Shown here: in pieces, positions 44,820 to 57,504 of the stretch | Numbering within the stretch: the stretch's first letter is position 1 | Layout of the letters: each line of letters opens with the position of its first letter | Assembly (NCBI GenBank): GCA_022036555.1 | Contig: CM039135.1 | Coordinates: 41,911,702-41,975,701 of the forward strand | Source: Microstegium vimineum | Taxonomy: Eukaryota > Streptophyta > Magnoliopsida > Poales > Poaceae | DNA: 64,000 nt | Direction of reading: 5' to 3' | Notes under the pieces: model-generated | Databases searched by the model: none | The model's input: the letters and a program-made list of their open reading frames with translations, nothing else | Told to the model about the DNA's origin: nothing | Program-made: the position numbers and the translations under genes

Positions 44820-46847
44820 ATTGCAAAGTTGTTCGCCACATGGCTTTGCTTAGCAAGTACTATGAAGATCGAATAACAGGATCATAGAAACAAGGTACTC
44901 GGGAAATGTTTTGAAACCCATTGGAACAGAACATCCCCTTCATGTTAATATCATATTTGTTTTCACATTTCTCTTCGGATCCGGATCCGGCGAATAGCTA
45001 TCGGATACAACTACGGATACGAATACGAATAAATTATATCGAATACGGGTTGAGTCGGACACGGATAATGTCGGTTACGAATATTTCTCCGGATATTGAG
45101 TAAAAGCAACATCTATATATACAACATGTGCTAAAATCATTTGACCAATGTATGAGTCCTAATTACAACTAGATTATACTTGTATAAGCAAATTATCAAT
45201 AGTTCATATACAAGTTGCGTTGTCATGTGTTTTAAAAGCTGAGTACATTGTCAGATTATACATAGCTTATGCATAACTAAACCAATATCTTTTGAGTACG
45301 CACAGAAGTCATTCCAAAATAATAGTTAAAAAAAGAAAAATACGCTTGCAAATACTAATTAAAACTTGGCCAACACATCCGCCCCAGCCATCCTACAAGG
45401 CACTATGGTAGAGGTCCCACACGTCAGTCCTAGGCCAAGCCTTCTTGGATACCCTTCGCACCCAAGCACGAGGATCACGTGTCGGCAGGCCAATAGCTGC
45501 TCGGCTGATACGCAACAACACTAATGCTCATGCTCATGGGCTTCGGCCTTGGGCCAAGACATCCTGCTATTTATGATGGGCCTGTGCGAATGGGAGCAGC
45601 CAAGGCAGACTAAGTAGTGTGTGCGAGTATGTTTTTAGTCCCACCTCGATGCCCCACACAGAAACAAGAGAGCTAGCTTTCTATATCAGACTATGATGCC
45701 ATTGCTCAGGTAAAGGTTTGAGCTACCCACCTCAAAGCGCGCAGCTGAACTGCTAGGCTATAGTAAGCCAAACAGCACACCAATTCAATATAAATTTTTA
45801 ATTCGAATATTTGATGATATTGTATTCGTATCCGCTATCTATCTAAAGTATTGGAATACCTGATATCCGTGAAATCTTTCCGGGATAAAAATCTTTCCGG
45901 GATAAAAAGTCCGACCGTTTTCATCCTTTACTCATGAGTCACAATGATATGGAATGTTTTGAAACCTATTCGAACGGAACATCCCCTTAATGTTTACACT
46001 ACTCATGTAGTCATGAGTCACAATGATATGGAGATGGCATGGCCTACTATTGGAAGTATCTGCATTCTGTGTAATAATTCTATGCATCGGTTGCATTTCG
46101 AACGTATGTGGAAATTCACAGCGAAGTGTCGGCGTTTTGGTCCTGTCGCATTTTCGTGGCTGAGGCAGTACGTGGTTTTAATTACCGTCTAGAAAACGGT
46201 TTTAATTACCGCTGCCCACCCTAGCTGTAGCGGGTGGGTTTTAGGCAGGCAGCACCTGGCCGTTTCAGAGCTGCAAATTCAGAAACAGCAAATCCGCTGG
46301 AAACGGGCATCATCGGACAGCGACCAGTGCAAAAGCCATTTGGTACGCACAGATTATTCCATCCAGGAACAAACCAAAGGCAGATTGGATTAACATGCCT
46401 GGAAGGAAGTTAGGAAGAACGATTTCTCGAGCATATTAACAATAAAACCAATTCAGCAACTGTCATGCACGCGTCTAGAAGGATTCACGTGTTTTATACA
46501 CTTGAAGTAGCGGTCGCATGATGCAACCCGAAAGGGATCGTTGCTGCGCAGCTGATAATAATGCAAACTAGATAGTCCACCGTAAACTAACGGCGAGCAG
46601 CATGCGGAGTTGGTCGGGAGTGGGTGCACCAACGACGACACGTGCGAATGAGGGCAAGCAACGTCGTCCCGCTGCAGGTGTATTATTCCCTGCCCCATTA
46701 TAATTAAGCACGCGATGACGCTGGAGTTCACCAACCTGAGTGCCTACCATTCCAAACATCCAGCCGTGCCTACGTGGATGAACCTGAAATTGGCGGCGAT
46801 ATATACTAAGCTGGCAGCTCTCTAGTAGAGTAATTGGTAATAAAGTA
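44820..46847. other. APX 3' flank and repeat-rich intergenic DNA
   Basis: 44820-44900 is the probable 3' untranslated region. A block of about 1 kb (44948-45950) lies between two copies of a 45-base sequence (listed separately). It contains 'cggatccggatccgg' and 'tacgaatacgaat' words at both ends. No gene is supported; 46230-46830 has short frames only. Confidence 0.5.
44901..45995. repeat. 45-bp direct repeats flanking a 1-kb insert-like block
   Basis: 44901-44947 (ggaaatgttttgaaaccca...acatcccctt) recurs at 45951-45995 with about five differences. Next to the second copy, 'catgagtcacaatgatatgga' is itself repeated (about 45932-45953 and 46012-46033), and 'aaatctttccgggata' is in tandem at about 45876-45907. 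This looks like an insertion with complex duplications. Confidence 0.7.
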
Positions 46848-47160
46848 CTCCCTCATTATCATATTTAGATGTCATTTTGGGGACTTTCTAGTAGAGCAAT
46901 TGGTTAGATATTGTTTTGGACAAATTTTAAGTTAAACATTGAGATATAAATCATCAATAACTTTTTAATTTATTAATATTATAAATGTGAAAATTATATG
47001 AATAAATTTGTCTTGAAAAATACTTTAACAAAAATATACATTTATTATTATTATTCTATTGATATTTTTATATAGACAATGAGTCAAAGTTGTGTTTGAG
47101 ATCGAGTCCGTGTTACTGTTCTAAATATCATTTAATTTAAATATATGATACGGATGGAAG
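46848..47160. mobile_element. Stowaway-like MITE (about 310 bp)
   Basis: It opens CTCCCTCATTATCATATTTA after TA and closes with the inverse-like AATATATGATACGGATGGAAG. The right TA is lost, so the boundary is approximate. Confidence 0.6.
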
Positions 47161-50100
47161 CCGCAGCTATTTCAACCTGCTGCTTGTTTGTTGTACCACC
47201 ATACCCTGCCTGCCACCATGGGCATGTATGCATGGGACGACCACCTAACTCTTGAAAATTCTATCATCAGGAATTAATTAGGAATAGGATTATAATAAAG
47301 AAAGGGCCGATCTGAATGGCTCAACGAGGTCCTTGCTTTGGTAGGTGCTATTATATTGCTAACATACATACGGCAATGCGAGAAAAGATTGAGACCCGGT
47401 CGTCATCCGTTGGCACTGTGGTTCCAGTTCAAAGGGTTTTCGTCGCGCGATGTGCCGATGTGTGTTAGTTCCTCCTAACGAGCTAGGCAGACGGACAGCA
47501 CCTGACCAAACAGTACGTCACGGTGGAGTGTGAGTGTCACAGTTATTAACTCCGGCAAGGCAATCTCAAGAGCCAATTAGTTCCTTGAAAAATTTACACG
47601 AACCAATTTCTGCATGCTGTGAAGCAAACACAATGCCGGACGTACAGGGTTAGCCCTCAAACCAAACAAGCTACTCCATACCATCATAGGGTACACAAAT
47701 AAGTCTTAGCGAAAGTTTCATTACATTATTTCCAAGACCATCATGTCATATGAAATAAAATAAAATTTAGATAAAACAATCACCTCTCCTCTCAATGGAG
47801 AGTTTCGTTATATAGTTTCATAAACATTTAAATTAATGACTCGTAGAGAGTTAGTTATTCGTGTCAAGCAGGTCCGTCTCAGAGGGGAGGGCAGGCAGTG
47901 CGACGGCCATGGGCCCATGAGTACAGGCATCTATAGTATACGTATTTGGTCAGTTCAGTCTACGCTCTGCGTGGCCGCGGCGATTGATGAGAAGACGAGT
48001 AGTATTCACGTGTCTAGACTTGCATAATCGTGTCCTGCTGCGGCCGTTCACGCAAATCTTGTGATCCTCTTTGGCCAACAGCGGCGTGGGCGCTGTCGAT
48101 CCCTCCGTCCCTGTCTCCTGTAAGTGATCATGATTATAGTTTATATATCAGTTTTAGGGCCTGACAGCATGTACTTGCAGTTTTCAGCAGTTTCAGTGTT
48201 TGTTTGATTTGACAACTTTAATTTACTTTTCGACCTTCGAATCCAATTCATAAAGACTATCAGGCATCAAGGGATTAAAGCAAATAGTTGATCTGTTAAT
48301 TATTATTTAATTTATCAAGCCACGTAGGATAGGGATAGAAGAACCGAGAGGTGTGTGCAGGTATTTATTCAGAATTTAAGTCATTCTATATTATCATGAT
48401 AAGGTTCTAAATTTCTAATTCAATTTTCTTATAAGATGATAGATGTTGCCTAAGATTTTGCATCAAGAAATACACGAAGAAGGGTTTTACAAAGCACAAA
48501 AGCACTATAATTTTATTTAAGATAACCATATAATGGTTATATCGTTCTTTTACCTTTTTTTGGTATACTGCATTATTTTTTATGAACCAAATATACATTG
48601 CAAGTTAACTCTTATTAACAATATTATATACTTTACTAGCATCATGCCCGTGCGTTGCAACGGGTGTCAAAATTCAAATCCTTTATATTTTCCACTTAAC
48701 ATATATGAAAGAAAAACACCTTCTGCTTATTATGGTATCCATTCATATACATGCATAGACAACAAAACATTTTGTATGGGAACACATCTTGTAATTCCAA
48801 CTTGCGATTCACTTTAGCTAAGCGTCTCCTTTGAAGACACTGATGAAAAGTCTACCATCAATACCTAAGCAATTTAGATTGCAGTGGGGCACCATATTTA
48901 TTACGTATGAGTTTCATGTTCCCGCTGCAAAAAGCAACAAACAGCAAAATATAAATATCTGAATTCAGATACAGGGAGGGGGGCGGTTTGTTCCTGCACG
49001 CTTCAACAAAAGCAACAAACAGCAAAATATCTAGTAATTTGAATATCTGAATTTGGATTAAAAAAATTTAAATTGTCTATTTTGGTTACTGTGTTAACCC
49101 ACTTCCTGAACCTATATACAATTGTTGAATCGAAGGTAAATATATGGGTGAATACCAAAGCTCCTATAATAAAACTAAGTCACAAGACCAAGTGAAAGGC
49201 CGGACAGTCATGCACTCATGTAGGCGGTTGTGAAAAATCTGAAAATCGCACATACAATCCTCGGTTACAATGATATATGCCGGCTTCCAATAAGAAGTGA
49301 AATTGGAAGCTTGGTCATGCCATGTTGGAGAAGCTTAGTGATGCCTCCCTGTGAGAGTATGCCATTTGGGAAGGATACAACATAACAGCTCACCACGAGT
49401 CTGCTGTTATGATGAAAACGTCAACCCATGCAAGATGGCCAAAATGTGGATTAGGATTTGCAATGATAAAAATAGCATTACAATAAAATTTCTAACACCA
49501 CATAAACCTCAAATGTCTCATAGATATCATATGTGAAACAGTGAAAGTACCTTCACCGTCCCAAATAAATATCTTATGATGTGGACTAAACTTATTCAAT
49601 ATTACATTAGACATATGCCAATAAATAGTTAAGTGGAAACACTTCATAGACAAGAAAAAAAGGATCAAAGGTCCTAGTAGTCCTTACCTGTAATGGTGTT
49701 CTCCTAGAAAATAAGATCCTGACACTTCCACATGTCTTCAGATCAAGTTCACCAGCTGATTAGCATGCTCTACATATTCAAGAAAAATACTTGGATACGA
49801 TTTCTTTTGCAAAGAGGGTACTCAAACTGACCACATAAAAGCCGTTTACTACCAACTCCAATAGGGATACCTATTGTAAGAGAAGACTTGTATACTATCA
49901 ATTTGAAACTGCAAACTTGTTAATTTACTGAGAACCTACCTTCCTTTTCCAAGATGGGACCCTGCTCAATGTGCAGTTCTATAAAAGCAGAGTAGCTGTC
50001 TTTCTTTAGAAATACGCTATGCAGGTCCTCTGTGAAATGGTCCAACTCCATTTACTGAGAAAAAAACATTTTGCCACAGTTGAAGCAACCTAAATATTGT

Positions 50101-51426
50101 ACTGGATTAGATGTACCAGTGAGCACATAATCCATCAAAGAAGGAAAAATTAATAACCAACAGCAAATCTGCAGTGATCGTCAATCATCATTGTAGATAG
50201 AGGTGAAGGTGACAAAGTTACCGTCAAGCAAGCACGGTGGCAGCCTCAGTAATCTTAGCACAGGTTTAAGCCTATGGGCACATGAATAAATTATTATCAA
50301 GATACAAGATCTCCAAGTAAGATGTAAGCACCTACAACTTTGTCAGTCTTTCAGTAAGTGTCCAGACAATTGAAAAGATGGTTTTTCTACAAAATAAGGA
50401 GGGCACTATTTCAAGTAAGTAGGCCCCAAAATTCAAAAACATGACATGAATGGAGAAGCCGCAACATCCCTCATATATATGGAGAGAGATTGTTGCCACT
50501 ACATTAATTAATGACTCAAAATTGAAATCTGAACTGTGATAGAAAATGAAGTTGATAATTTTAGTTTTGTTTTTTGTTTTTGGTAATCATCATTTTGTAC
50601 GGAGGGCTGGATTGGGCACCATTGTCATTTCGAGCATCCATGATTTTTGTTCTTCAAACATATGTCAATTGGAAAGACAAACATTATTGTTGAAACTATA
50701 TAAATGGTGGAAAAACTTACATATTGTATGAAAAATCACGGCTGCTCCTCAATCACAATATATTCAGTATATTATTCATTGGATTCAACATAGTATTTGG
50801 TTGAAAATGTTCGGGTGGTCCAACTCAAATATCCCTAAAGAAAAAAGAACACAGATAGGACAAAACAAATGGTAAAAATCGCAAACACATTTCTCTGGGA
50901 AATTTTAACAAACAGCTCCCCTACATGGCTATTGAACCTACTTGAATGTCAGGATCACGGTGCCCATTTGTGACTGGTGCTACAGCCGCACATCTCTTCC
51001 ACGGTCACGAAGTCACTGACGTACACATTTTTGTAGATGTATATATTGAATTGTAGATAAAATAATATTCTTTGGTTTCATTTCAATCTTCTTCTTTTTT
51101 ATGTGTGTATTATGTATAGTCCTTCTCTCTAGCTCCATTTCAGCTAACCGTCAACCGTGTGTGTATAGTACGTGTCCCGCCCTTGAGTAGTGGTCTGAAA
51201 CGCACGGCACTATCCACAAAACAATGTGCTGCGTGCATGTTCGATCCGTTCCTAGCTAGCTAGCTAGCTAGATACATATAACTTCATGTCTACATCATAC
51301 ACCTGAAAACATCTAAGATCAAGAGGGTCACGTACGGAAGAAGATTTCCATGAGCTAGCTGAGCTGCTGCAACAAGAATTCCACTTCTGAGACAACCAAC
51401 GCTTAGCTGGCCTACCCAGCATTTGC
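47161..51426. other. Long intergenic region, repeats, no supported gene
   Basis: 48640-48665 contains CCCGTGCGTTGCAACGGG, a hairpin seen at the ends of some plant transposons. 48928-48972 and 49006-49055 share 'aaaagcaacaaacagcaaaata' and 'aatatctgaatt'. 49100-50800 is evenly AT-rich, as in intron or degenerate gene sequence. On its minus strand near 50330-50280 a short translation reads LEILYLDNN, weakly like a leucine-rich repeat, but no open gene surrounds it. Confidence 0.45.
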
Positions 51427-51829
51427 CACTAGTAGACAACATGGCTTTAGTCACGGTTGGGAAACCCCTCTAATCCCGAGACTAAGCATGCGGGACTAAA
51501 GGGGCTCACCTTTAGTCCCGGTTGGTCACAACCGGGATTAAAGGTCCTCCCAGCAAAAAAGAAATAAATCCTTCTACCACTCGCATGTAGCTTACCACTC
51601 CACCTACTCAACGCATCTGATAATGAATGAGACATTTTCCTTTTGAACCAACTCAACAAGAGACCTTTAGTCCCGGTTCGTAACATCAATCGAGACTAAA
51701 GGTTCTGCTACTTTTAGTCCCAGTTTTTAACTCCAACCGGGACTAAAGGTCTCTTTAGTCCCGACCGTAAAAAATGCCAAGATTAAAGCCAAATTGGCAT
51801 ATCGTTTAAAGGTCTGTTCTCTACTAGTG
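51427..51829. mobile_element. Mini-CACTA element (403 bp), TGC target duplication
   Basis: It begins CACTAGTAGACAACATGG at 51427 and ends ...CTGTTCTCTACTAGTG at 51829. TGC flanks both sides (51424-51426 and 51830-51832). The interior has six or more TTTAGTCCCGG / CCGGGACTAAA motifs in both orientations. The right end (ggtctgttct.tactagtg) is nearly identical to that of the large CACTA element ending at 3104, which suggests the same family. Confidence 0.92.
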
Positions 51830-51832
51830 TGC

Positions 51833-52620
51833 ATTTGCATGCAGCAGATCAAAAGAGCAACCACCATATAGCTTTTATATATCTGTACGACGAGCCAGCT
51901 AGCACGTTGTTGCGCAGCCAAGACCTGAATGAGAGATTAGAATTAATTAGCGCGTGGAATTAAGGAGATCGAGTGGCCCAGGGTTTGGTTTGGTGAAAAG
52001 GATTCGCCGGATCGGAGCGCCTTTGTAAAATTGGGCGCTGACCAAGATTCACATATGATGAACCACCAAGTCACCCTCCATATTTGCAACATGTGCGCGC
52101 GCGCGCCACAGTATTACCCGGCCCGGCCGGTTACAAACTCTAGTTCAAAGTCTTCTGATTTGCTTATATACATAACATCGATGATATAACATATACTGTA
52201 TATAACATAAATGTATGTACTATATTTTTCTTTTTCTTGTTACAGCCAAGTCACTGCACATAGCAAACGTTTATAACGCGCGCCTGCAACATCATCGATC
52301 ATTATCCCAATCCGTACGTGACAGCGCAAATCGAAGCGACTAGTCGACCGCTAGCTAAACTAGTAATCAACTCATTCACGTGTTTTTAGGCCGTGCTAAA
52401 CGCGCGCGGCCGATAACTGACAGTTTTATCTACAAATAAAATAATACTCTATATGATATACTAATCGGGTGGTCGTCGTTAGCATTAGCAATATGTTAAG
52501 TCGAGTCGGGTCGGGCCGTTCCCGTCCCGTCAACTCCCACCCACACCCACACCACCACCAGGCCCATCAACCCAACCCACCAACTTCCCCCTCATAGCCT
52601 TCTCATTTCTCACCGCGGCG
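51833..52620. other. Distal promoter region of the MYB gene
   Basis: AT-rich, then increasingly C-rich toward 52620. It contains a (GC)n-like 'gcgcgcgcgcgcc' near 52093-52105 and CACGTG-like words at about 52376. No gene. Confidence 0.4.
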
Positions 52621-52627
52621 CCAGCCA

Positions 52628-52634
52628 ACCAACC
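52628..52634 (+). promoter_or_regulatory. AC element ACCAACC just upstream of the MYB TATA box
   Basis: ACCAACC sits within CCAACCAACC at 52625-52634, eight bases before the TATA box, and further CCAAC / CACCAAC words lie at 52565-52585. AC elements are the binding sites of phenylpropanoid R2R3-MYBs, so auto- or cross-regulation is plausible. Inferred from motif only. Confidence 0.55.
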
Positions 52635-52641
52635 GCCTAGC

Positions 52642-52648
52642 TATAAAA
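52642..52648 (+). promoter_or_regulatory. TATA box of the R2R3-MYB gene
   Basis: TATAAAA in the context gcTATAAAAcccgg, 162 bases before the ATG at 52804. The expected transcript start is near 52675. Confidence 0.8.
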
Positions 52649-52803
52649 CCCGGCCTGCCCCCGCGCCCACCCGCTGCCTTCTCCAATCCAATCGCCGAGC
52701 TACACCTTACCTTGCCCAGCCGCCGCCGGCGCTCCCGCTCTGGTTTCCAACACAGCAAAGCGAAAGCGAAGCAGCAATTAAGCAGACCGGCGGCCACCGA
52801 TCG

Positions 52804-53720
52804 ATGGGGCGGTCGCCGTGCTGCGAGAAGGCGCACACGAACAAGGGCGCGTGGACAAAGGAGGAGGACGACCGTCTGGTGTCCTACATCCGCGCGCACG
52901 GCGAAGGTTGCTGGCGCTCGCTGCCCAAGGCGGCGGGCCTGCTGCGCTGCGGCAAGAGCTGTCGTCTTCGCTGGATCAACTACCTCCGTCCTGACCTTAA
53001 GCGTGGTAACTTCAGCGCCGATGAGGATGATCTCATCATCAAGCTGCACAACCTCCTCGGCAACAAGTACGTGCCCGGTGCCTCTCCTCTCCTGCTCTGC
53101 CTCTCGCTGGTTGCCTCCTTCGCCGGCGGCTCAAGAACACCATCATCCTTATTGATTGATTGGTTGGTTGGTTGCGTTGCTGCAGGTGGTCGCTCATCGC
53201 TGCGCGGCTCCCGGGACGGACAGACAACGAGATCAAGAACTACTGGAACACGCACGTCCGGCGGAAGCTTCTGGGCAGGGGCATCGACCCCGTCACGCAC
53301 CGCCCAGTCGTCGCCGACGCCGTCACCGTGACCACCATCTCGTTCCAGCCCCACCCCAACGCCGCCGCCGCAGCGCAGGCGCCGATCAAGGCCGAGGCGA
53401 CGACTACGGCCGTCGTCGTCAAGATGCCCAGGTGTCCCGACCTCAACCTCGACCTCTGCATCAGCCCGCCGTGCCAACAGGAGGAGGACGAGGCAGAAGA
53501 CGACGACGAGGAGGAGCAGGAGCCGCTGGAGCTCAAGCCCGCCGTCGTTAAGCGGGAGGTGCTGCTGGCAGGTCATGGCGGGGGGCTATGCTTTGGCTGC
53601 AGCCTGGGTATCCAGAAGGGAGCTCCCGGGTGCAGCTGCAGCAGCAACAGCCACCACTTCTTGGGACTCGGGGCCGGCATGGCCGCCATGCTTGATTTCA
53701 GAGGCCTCGAGATGAAGTGA
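52804..53720 (+). CDS. R2R3-MYB transcription factor, subgroup 4 repressor type
   Basis: Two exons, 52804-53066 and 53186-53720. The intron splits the Lys88 codon (AACAA|gtacgt ... ctgcag|GTGG). The product is 265 residues. It starts MGRSPCCEKAHTNKGAWT. The R2 tryptophans are at 17, 37 and 57; R3 has Phe70, Trp89 and Trp108. The bHLH-interaction signature D-L-x2-K-x3-L-x6-L-x3-R runs from 76 to 95. The C-terminal part has GIDPVTHRP, an EAR repression motif LNLDL at 174-178, a Cys cluster (Cys223, 226, 237, 239) like the subgroup-4 zinc-finger motif, and a final MLDFRGLEMK. These features mark the MYB4/ZmMYB31-42-38 group, nuclear repressors of phenylpropanoid and lignin genes. An acidic stretch (about 187-200) follows the EAR motif. 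The missing first R2 intron is usual for this grass subgroup. Confidence 0.95.
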
Positions 53721-55869
53721 AGTGAAGCCCATACAAATATACATGGATCGAAATGGCCAGCTAAATTCTTCTCCTTTGATGCTTTGGTTCTTGCCTAGTT
53801 GGATTTGGGGAGCTAGCTAGGAGTTGGTTAGCAGTTTTTTAGTATACAAAATAGGAGGAAGGATAGCGCAGGATGAGAAGGAGAGCCAAGCAAGACGGCG
53901 ATGAGGGAGGATTATTCGTGGCTCGTGTCACTACTCACTACCTCAGAGAGCACAGTGGTAGCGAATAAATCCTCCTTGCTCTCTTCTCTTCTCTTCTCTT
54001 CTCTTCCATTTTGTGTAAACAAACAAAAAAAACAAAAATCCCCTGGCTGCCTGAATGGATGTCAGGAATAATCATATGCTATACTCTGATGCTAGCTACA
54101 AGTAGGTTGTAGGTATAGGTAGGTAGTACATCTGTACAAGTAAAATTTCAATCTCAACGCCTGTTTTGTGGAGAACATATAAACAGAGTGCATGCTCTGT
54201 TGTCTGAATACCAGATCCTCTGTTTTGTGAAGAAGATACTCTATGACATGCGCTTCTTGCCTGCTTACCCATTGGCCATTGGTTCTGCAGATTTTTAGCC
54301 GTCTGCGCCTAGCTGACCCTGAGGCACACACAGCCTGCATGATCGCACGCTGAAGACTTGTTCTGCTGGGTCTGAACTCTCAAGAGCACTTTCTTCCCGG
54401 ATTCCTTGTCTTTCTGCTAGTGAAAAGAAAAGTGTCCCTGACCTGTTGCTATTGGTCACGAGACAAAAAGAGGAACGAATGGAAAGAACAACGGAACAGT
54501 TAGCGAGGTGAACCGAGCCTCAGTAAAATACTAATAATATGCCTCTACTTTTTTAAATTATAATAACATTATTTGAATTATCCCGATATTTTTTTTGGAA
54601 AAATTATAGTAACATTATTTGAATGGTCCCGATCAAAAAAAAAAAAGGGGAGACGGTTGGAGATGCTCTGAAGCTCCAACAACAGCAAGATCGCCGTCGC
54701 CAACGTTTCAGCGGCAGCTGCGGCCGGGGCGGGTGGTGGGCGGCCGGGCGGCGGCAAGTTGCCGGTGAGACTAGATTGCTGGTGCGATAAGGAAAAAGCA
54801 GCGGCCTCTGGTGGGCGCCGCTTTGCGTCGCTGTCACTGCCGTGAATGCAGTGACGGTAAGCATAGGAGGATTAATTTTCATAGCAAATCATGCGTTTTC
54901 TCTAGGACAGTATGGAATCGAACTATAAGTTTTATGTATAAAACTTTATGTGAAGTATTATCGCAAAATCCCAACGTTCCAATGCTTCACTACCAGCAAA
55001 AAAAAAAGTTAGCTAGCTAACAACTCATTACCTAATTTGGTCTAGATAGTAAGATAGTGCTACTATCCTAAAGGTTGGGAGCATTCAGGACACCGGAAAC
55101 AAACAAACAAAAGGGCTGAAACACTGAATGGCAGGACGCCACGCGCCCAAGAGCTGCATCGCCGTGAAACTGTGCAAAGCAGTTAGAGGGAGACGGTGCA
55201 TTGACACGCACGGTGCTGTGCTGCTGCCATTTTTCTTTCTTTTTGGGGTATATGCAAGTACAATCCTCAAACTTGTATAATATATAATAATAGGGAAGGG
55301 AATGGATGGAAAGATTGGGTAGGGGAGCTCGTGGCGGCGGGGTGGATCGGGCATTCGGGCAGGCGGTTGGCGGATGGGTCGACACCTGTCGTCAGTTCAG
55401 ATGGATTGCCGACATGACGCTGCACCTTGCTGTCCTAGCAAGAACGACGACATGCGTGCTTCTCGTCCCGTGACCTCTGGAGCTGGAGTTGTAGCAGGCG
55501 AAAACCGATCCTGCGATCCAATCCTATGAGAGCTCTATATATTATATTCTTCTATATATATCTTCTTCTTTGATAATAAATCCACCGCGTCAGTCCCCAC
55601 CTCTCGTATTATCCATAAATAAATAGTAATTCTTTGTCACCTGCGATTTTGAAGCGACGTATCTTGGTTCGTGGTCTTTTGACTACAGAAATTAGGTTAT
55701 TATTCCAAATATAATTAGGTTCATAATTATTGCTTCGGAAGGTACGAATGATTGACATTTGGAATAGAGGGGTTACTATTATAAACTGATGTTAGTAGCT
55801 GATGTGGGCCACTATATGCATGTTAATGTAGGATTTGTCTCATTTATACATGTATACCATAATCTCATA
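53721..55869. other. MYB 3' flank and intergenic DNA
   Basis: 53721-54110 is the probable 3' untranslated region, with a CTCTT repeat at about 53978-54006. 54650-54860 and 55080-55400 are GC-richer patches with short frames but no recognisable product. Confidence 0.45.
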
Positions 55870-56084
55870 TGCTCCGCCATTCCAAATTGTAAGTCATTCT
55901 AAGAACTTTGGAGAGTCAAAACATCTCAAGTTTGACCAAAGTGACAAAATTATAGTGATTTGTGATATAAAATAGATAAATACTTAGTTAGTATCATAAA
56001 TGTTATTATATAATCATATAAGTTTGGTCAAACTTAAGATGTTTCCAAAATTTTTGGAATGACTTATAATTTAGAATGGAGGGG
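55870..56084. mobile_element. Stowaway-type MITE (215 bp), TA duplication
   Basis: It opens TGCTCCGCCATTCCAAATTG and closes ATAATTTAGAATGGAGGGG, with TA at 55868-55869 and 56085-56086. The interior 'aagtttgacca / tggtcaaactt' pairs are self-complementary. Confidence 0.8.
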
Positions 56085-57504
56085 TATGTTATTATTGTAT
56101 CTGAGATAAAACTCTAGTTTGATTTATAATTATAAGATATAGATAAAGGAGATATAGATATATAGTTATAGTTATAGTTAAAGATATACTACTCCTATAA
56201 AATCAAACTTATCTAGTGTGACTGTGTGCTACTCGATCGGTAGCTGCGAGCCCCGGAATTGTGGACGGTGGTTTGCACTCCTGTTCGCTCACCCAGATTC
56301 CTCTACACTGAACCTGCCCGATTCTTGCCAAATTGGTGAGCAACTTTCGTTCACCTCTAAAGTTATTGGCTAAACCGCATAGCTAATCCTAGTTTAATTA
56401 TGCAGCGGCGGTTGGTTGCCGGTTTCGGCTGCTGACGATCTCCCGCCGCTGTTTCTTTCCCCCTTTCTTTCACTAGCGCCACTGGTCTCTTCGATCTCTT
56501 TTAGCCAATAATAGGCATTGCTTAGTGTGGTAACTGCTGGAACCGTATCTTGCTACTGGGAGTACTGAAACGCCAAGGTGGGTGTGTTTGGTTGCGAGCG
56601 CAACGGATGGTCTGCAGCGGGTGTATGGCACTGACAGTGAAAGCTGAAGGTAGCCTCTGGTTCGTCCCCTGCGCTGCAACATGAAGGTTTTAAAAATTGA
56701 TGGGCTGAGTGATCTTGTCCGTGCAGCCCAGTAATGATAGAAGCACCCGTTTATACCATCTTCTCTCTCTGTCTGTGTCTGTCTATGTCTCTCTCTCATT
56801 TGCTTATTATAATCTTGCTGACTGTTCTAGATCCAACGGATGGATGGATTCGTCGTCGAGACCGTACCACAGAGACCATGGTACAGTGTCCACGAGATGA
56901 GACGATTGGGATGGCTGGAGAGAGAGAGAGAGAGAGATCGGTGATGATGATCCAGATGAATGGACTGAAAGAGATCAGTCTCATCGCCATGACTTTTTCC
57001 TTTCGGTCCGGACGTCCGGTCAGTTTGGTAGGCGTTAGAAGCTTCCACGTTCTGCCTCTCGTACGTGTTTCCTTCAGATTCATTCTTTCCTCGACATGTT
57101 ACTTTCAGCTCTGTCTATACATATTACCCGTTATCTATTACCCAAACCCAAACCTGAATCCAATTTTTCCGAACCCGAAATACCCAACCACTCATTCGGA
57201 TACCAAATCTAGAAATCCGAAATAATTTTGGGTAATTCGGATTTTAAGTTTAGATACCTGAACTACCCAAATGAACCGAACTTTAGCTAATGCCTACCAT
57301 CTACTTTAGTTTTAATAAATGTACACCGTAATTTGTGAGTCTGTGGAGTGTGTATAAAACTATCTAATTATCTATGTATGTTGTTAATTCCTCTAAAATG
57401 TACTAAGAAAGAATTCTGCTGAAACATGTGTGTGTTTTTTTCTATAATTTTAGGTATAATGGGTATTTTTTTTAACAAGAGCTTGGACACGCACATGTCT
57501 GGCT
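56085..57504. other. Intergenic, no gene seen
   Basis: A (GA)n run lies at about 56920-56937. 57120-57290 is built from 'acccaaaccc', 'ccgaa' and 'gggtaattcgg' words, like 26820-27000. Short open frames at 56730-57230 have no recognisable product. Confidence 0.45.

Noticed and set aside
48640..48665. Hairpin CCCGTGCGTTGCAACGGG as a transposon end
   Set aside because: The motif is familiar from plant repeats, but no partner end or target duplication was found, so no element was called.
50270..50340. LEILYLDNN on the minus strand, possible leucine-rich-repeat gene
   Set aside because: A single short match with a stop close upstream and no second repeat; likely chance or a very old fragment.
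52603..53576. Long minus-strand frames opposite the MYB gene
   Set aside because: They are antisense shadows of GC-rich MYB exons with no domain content.
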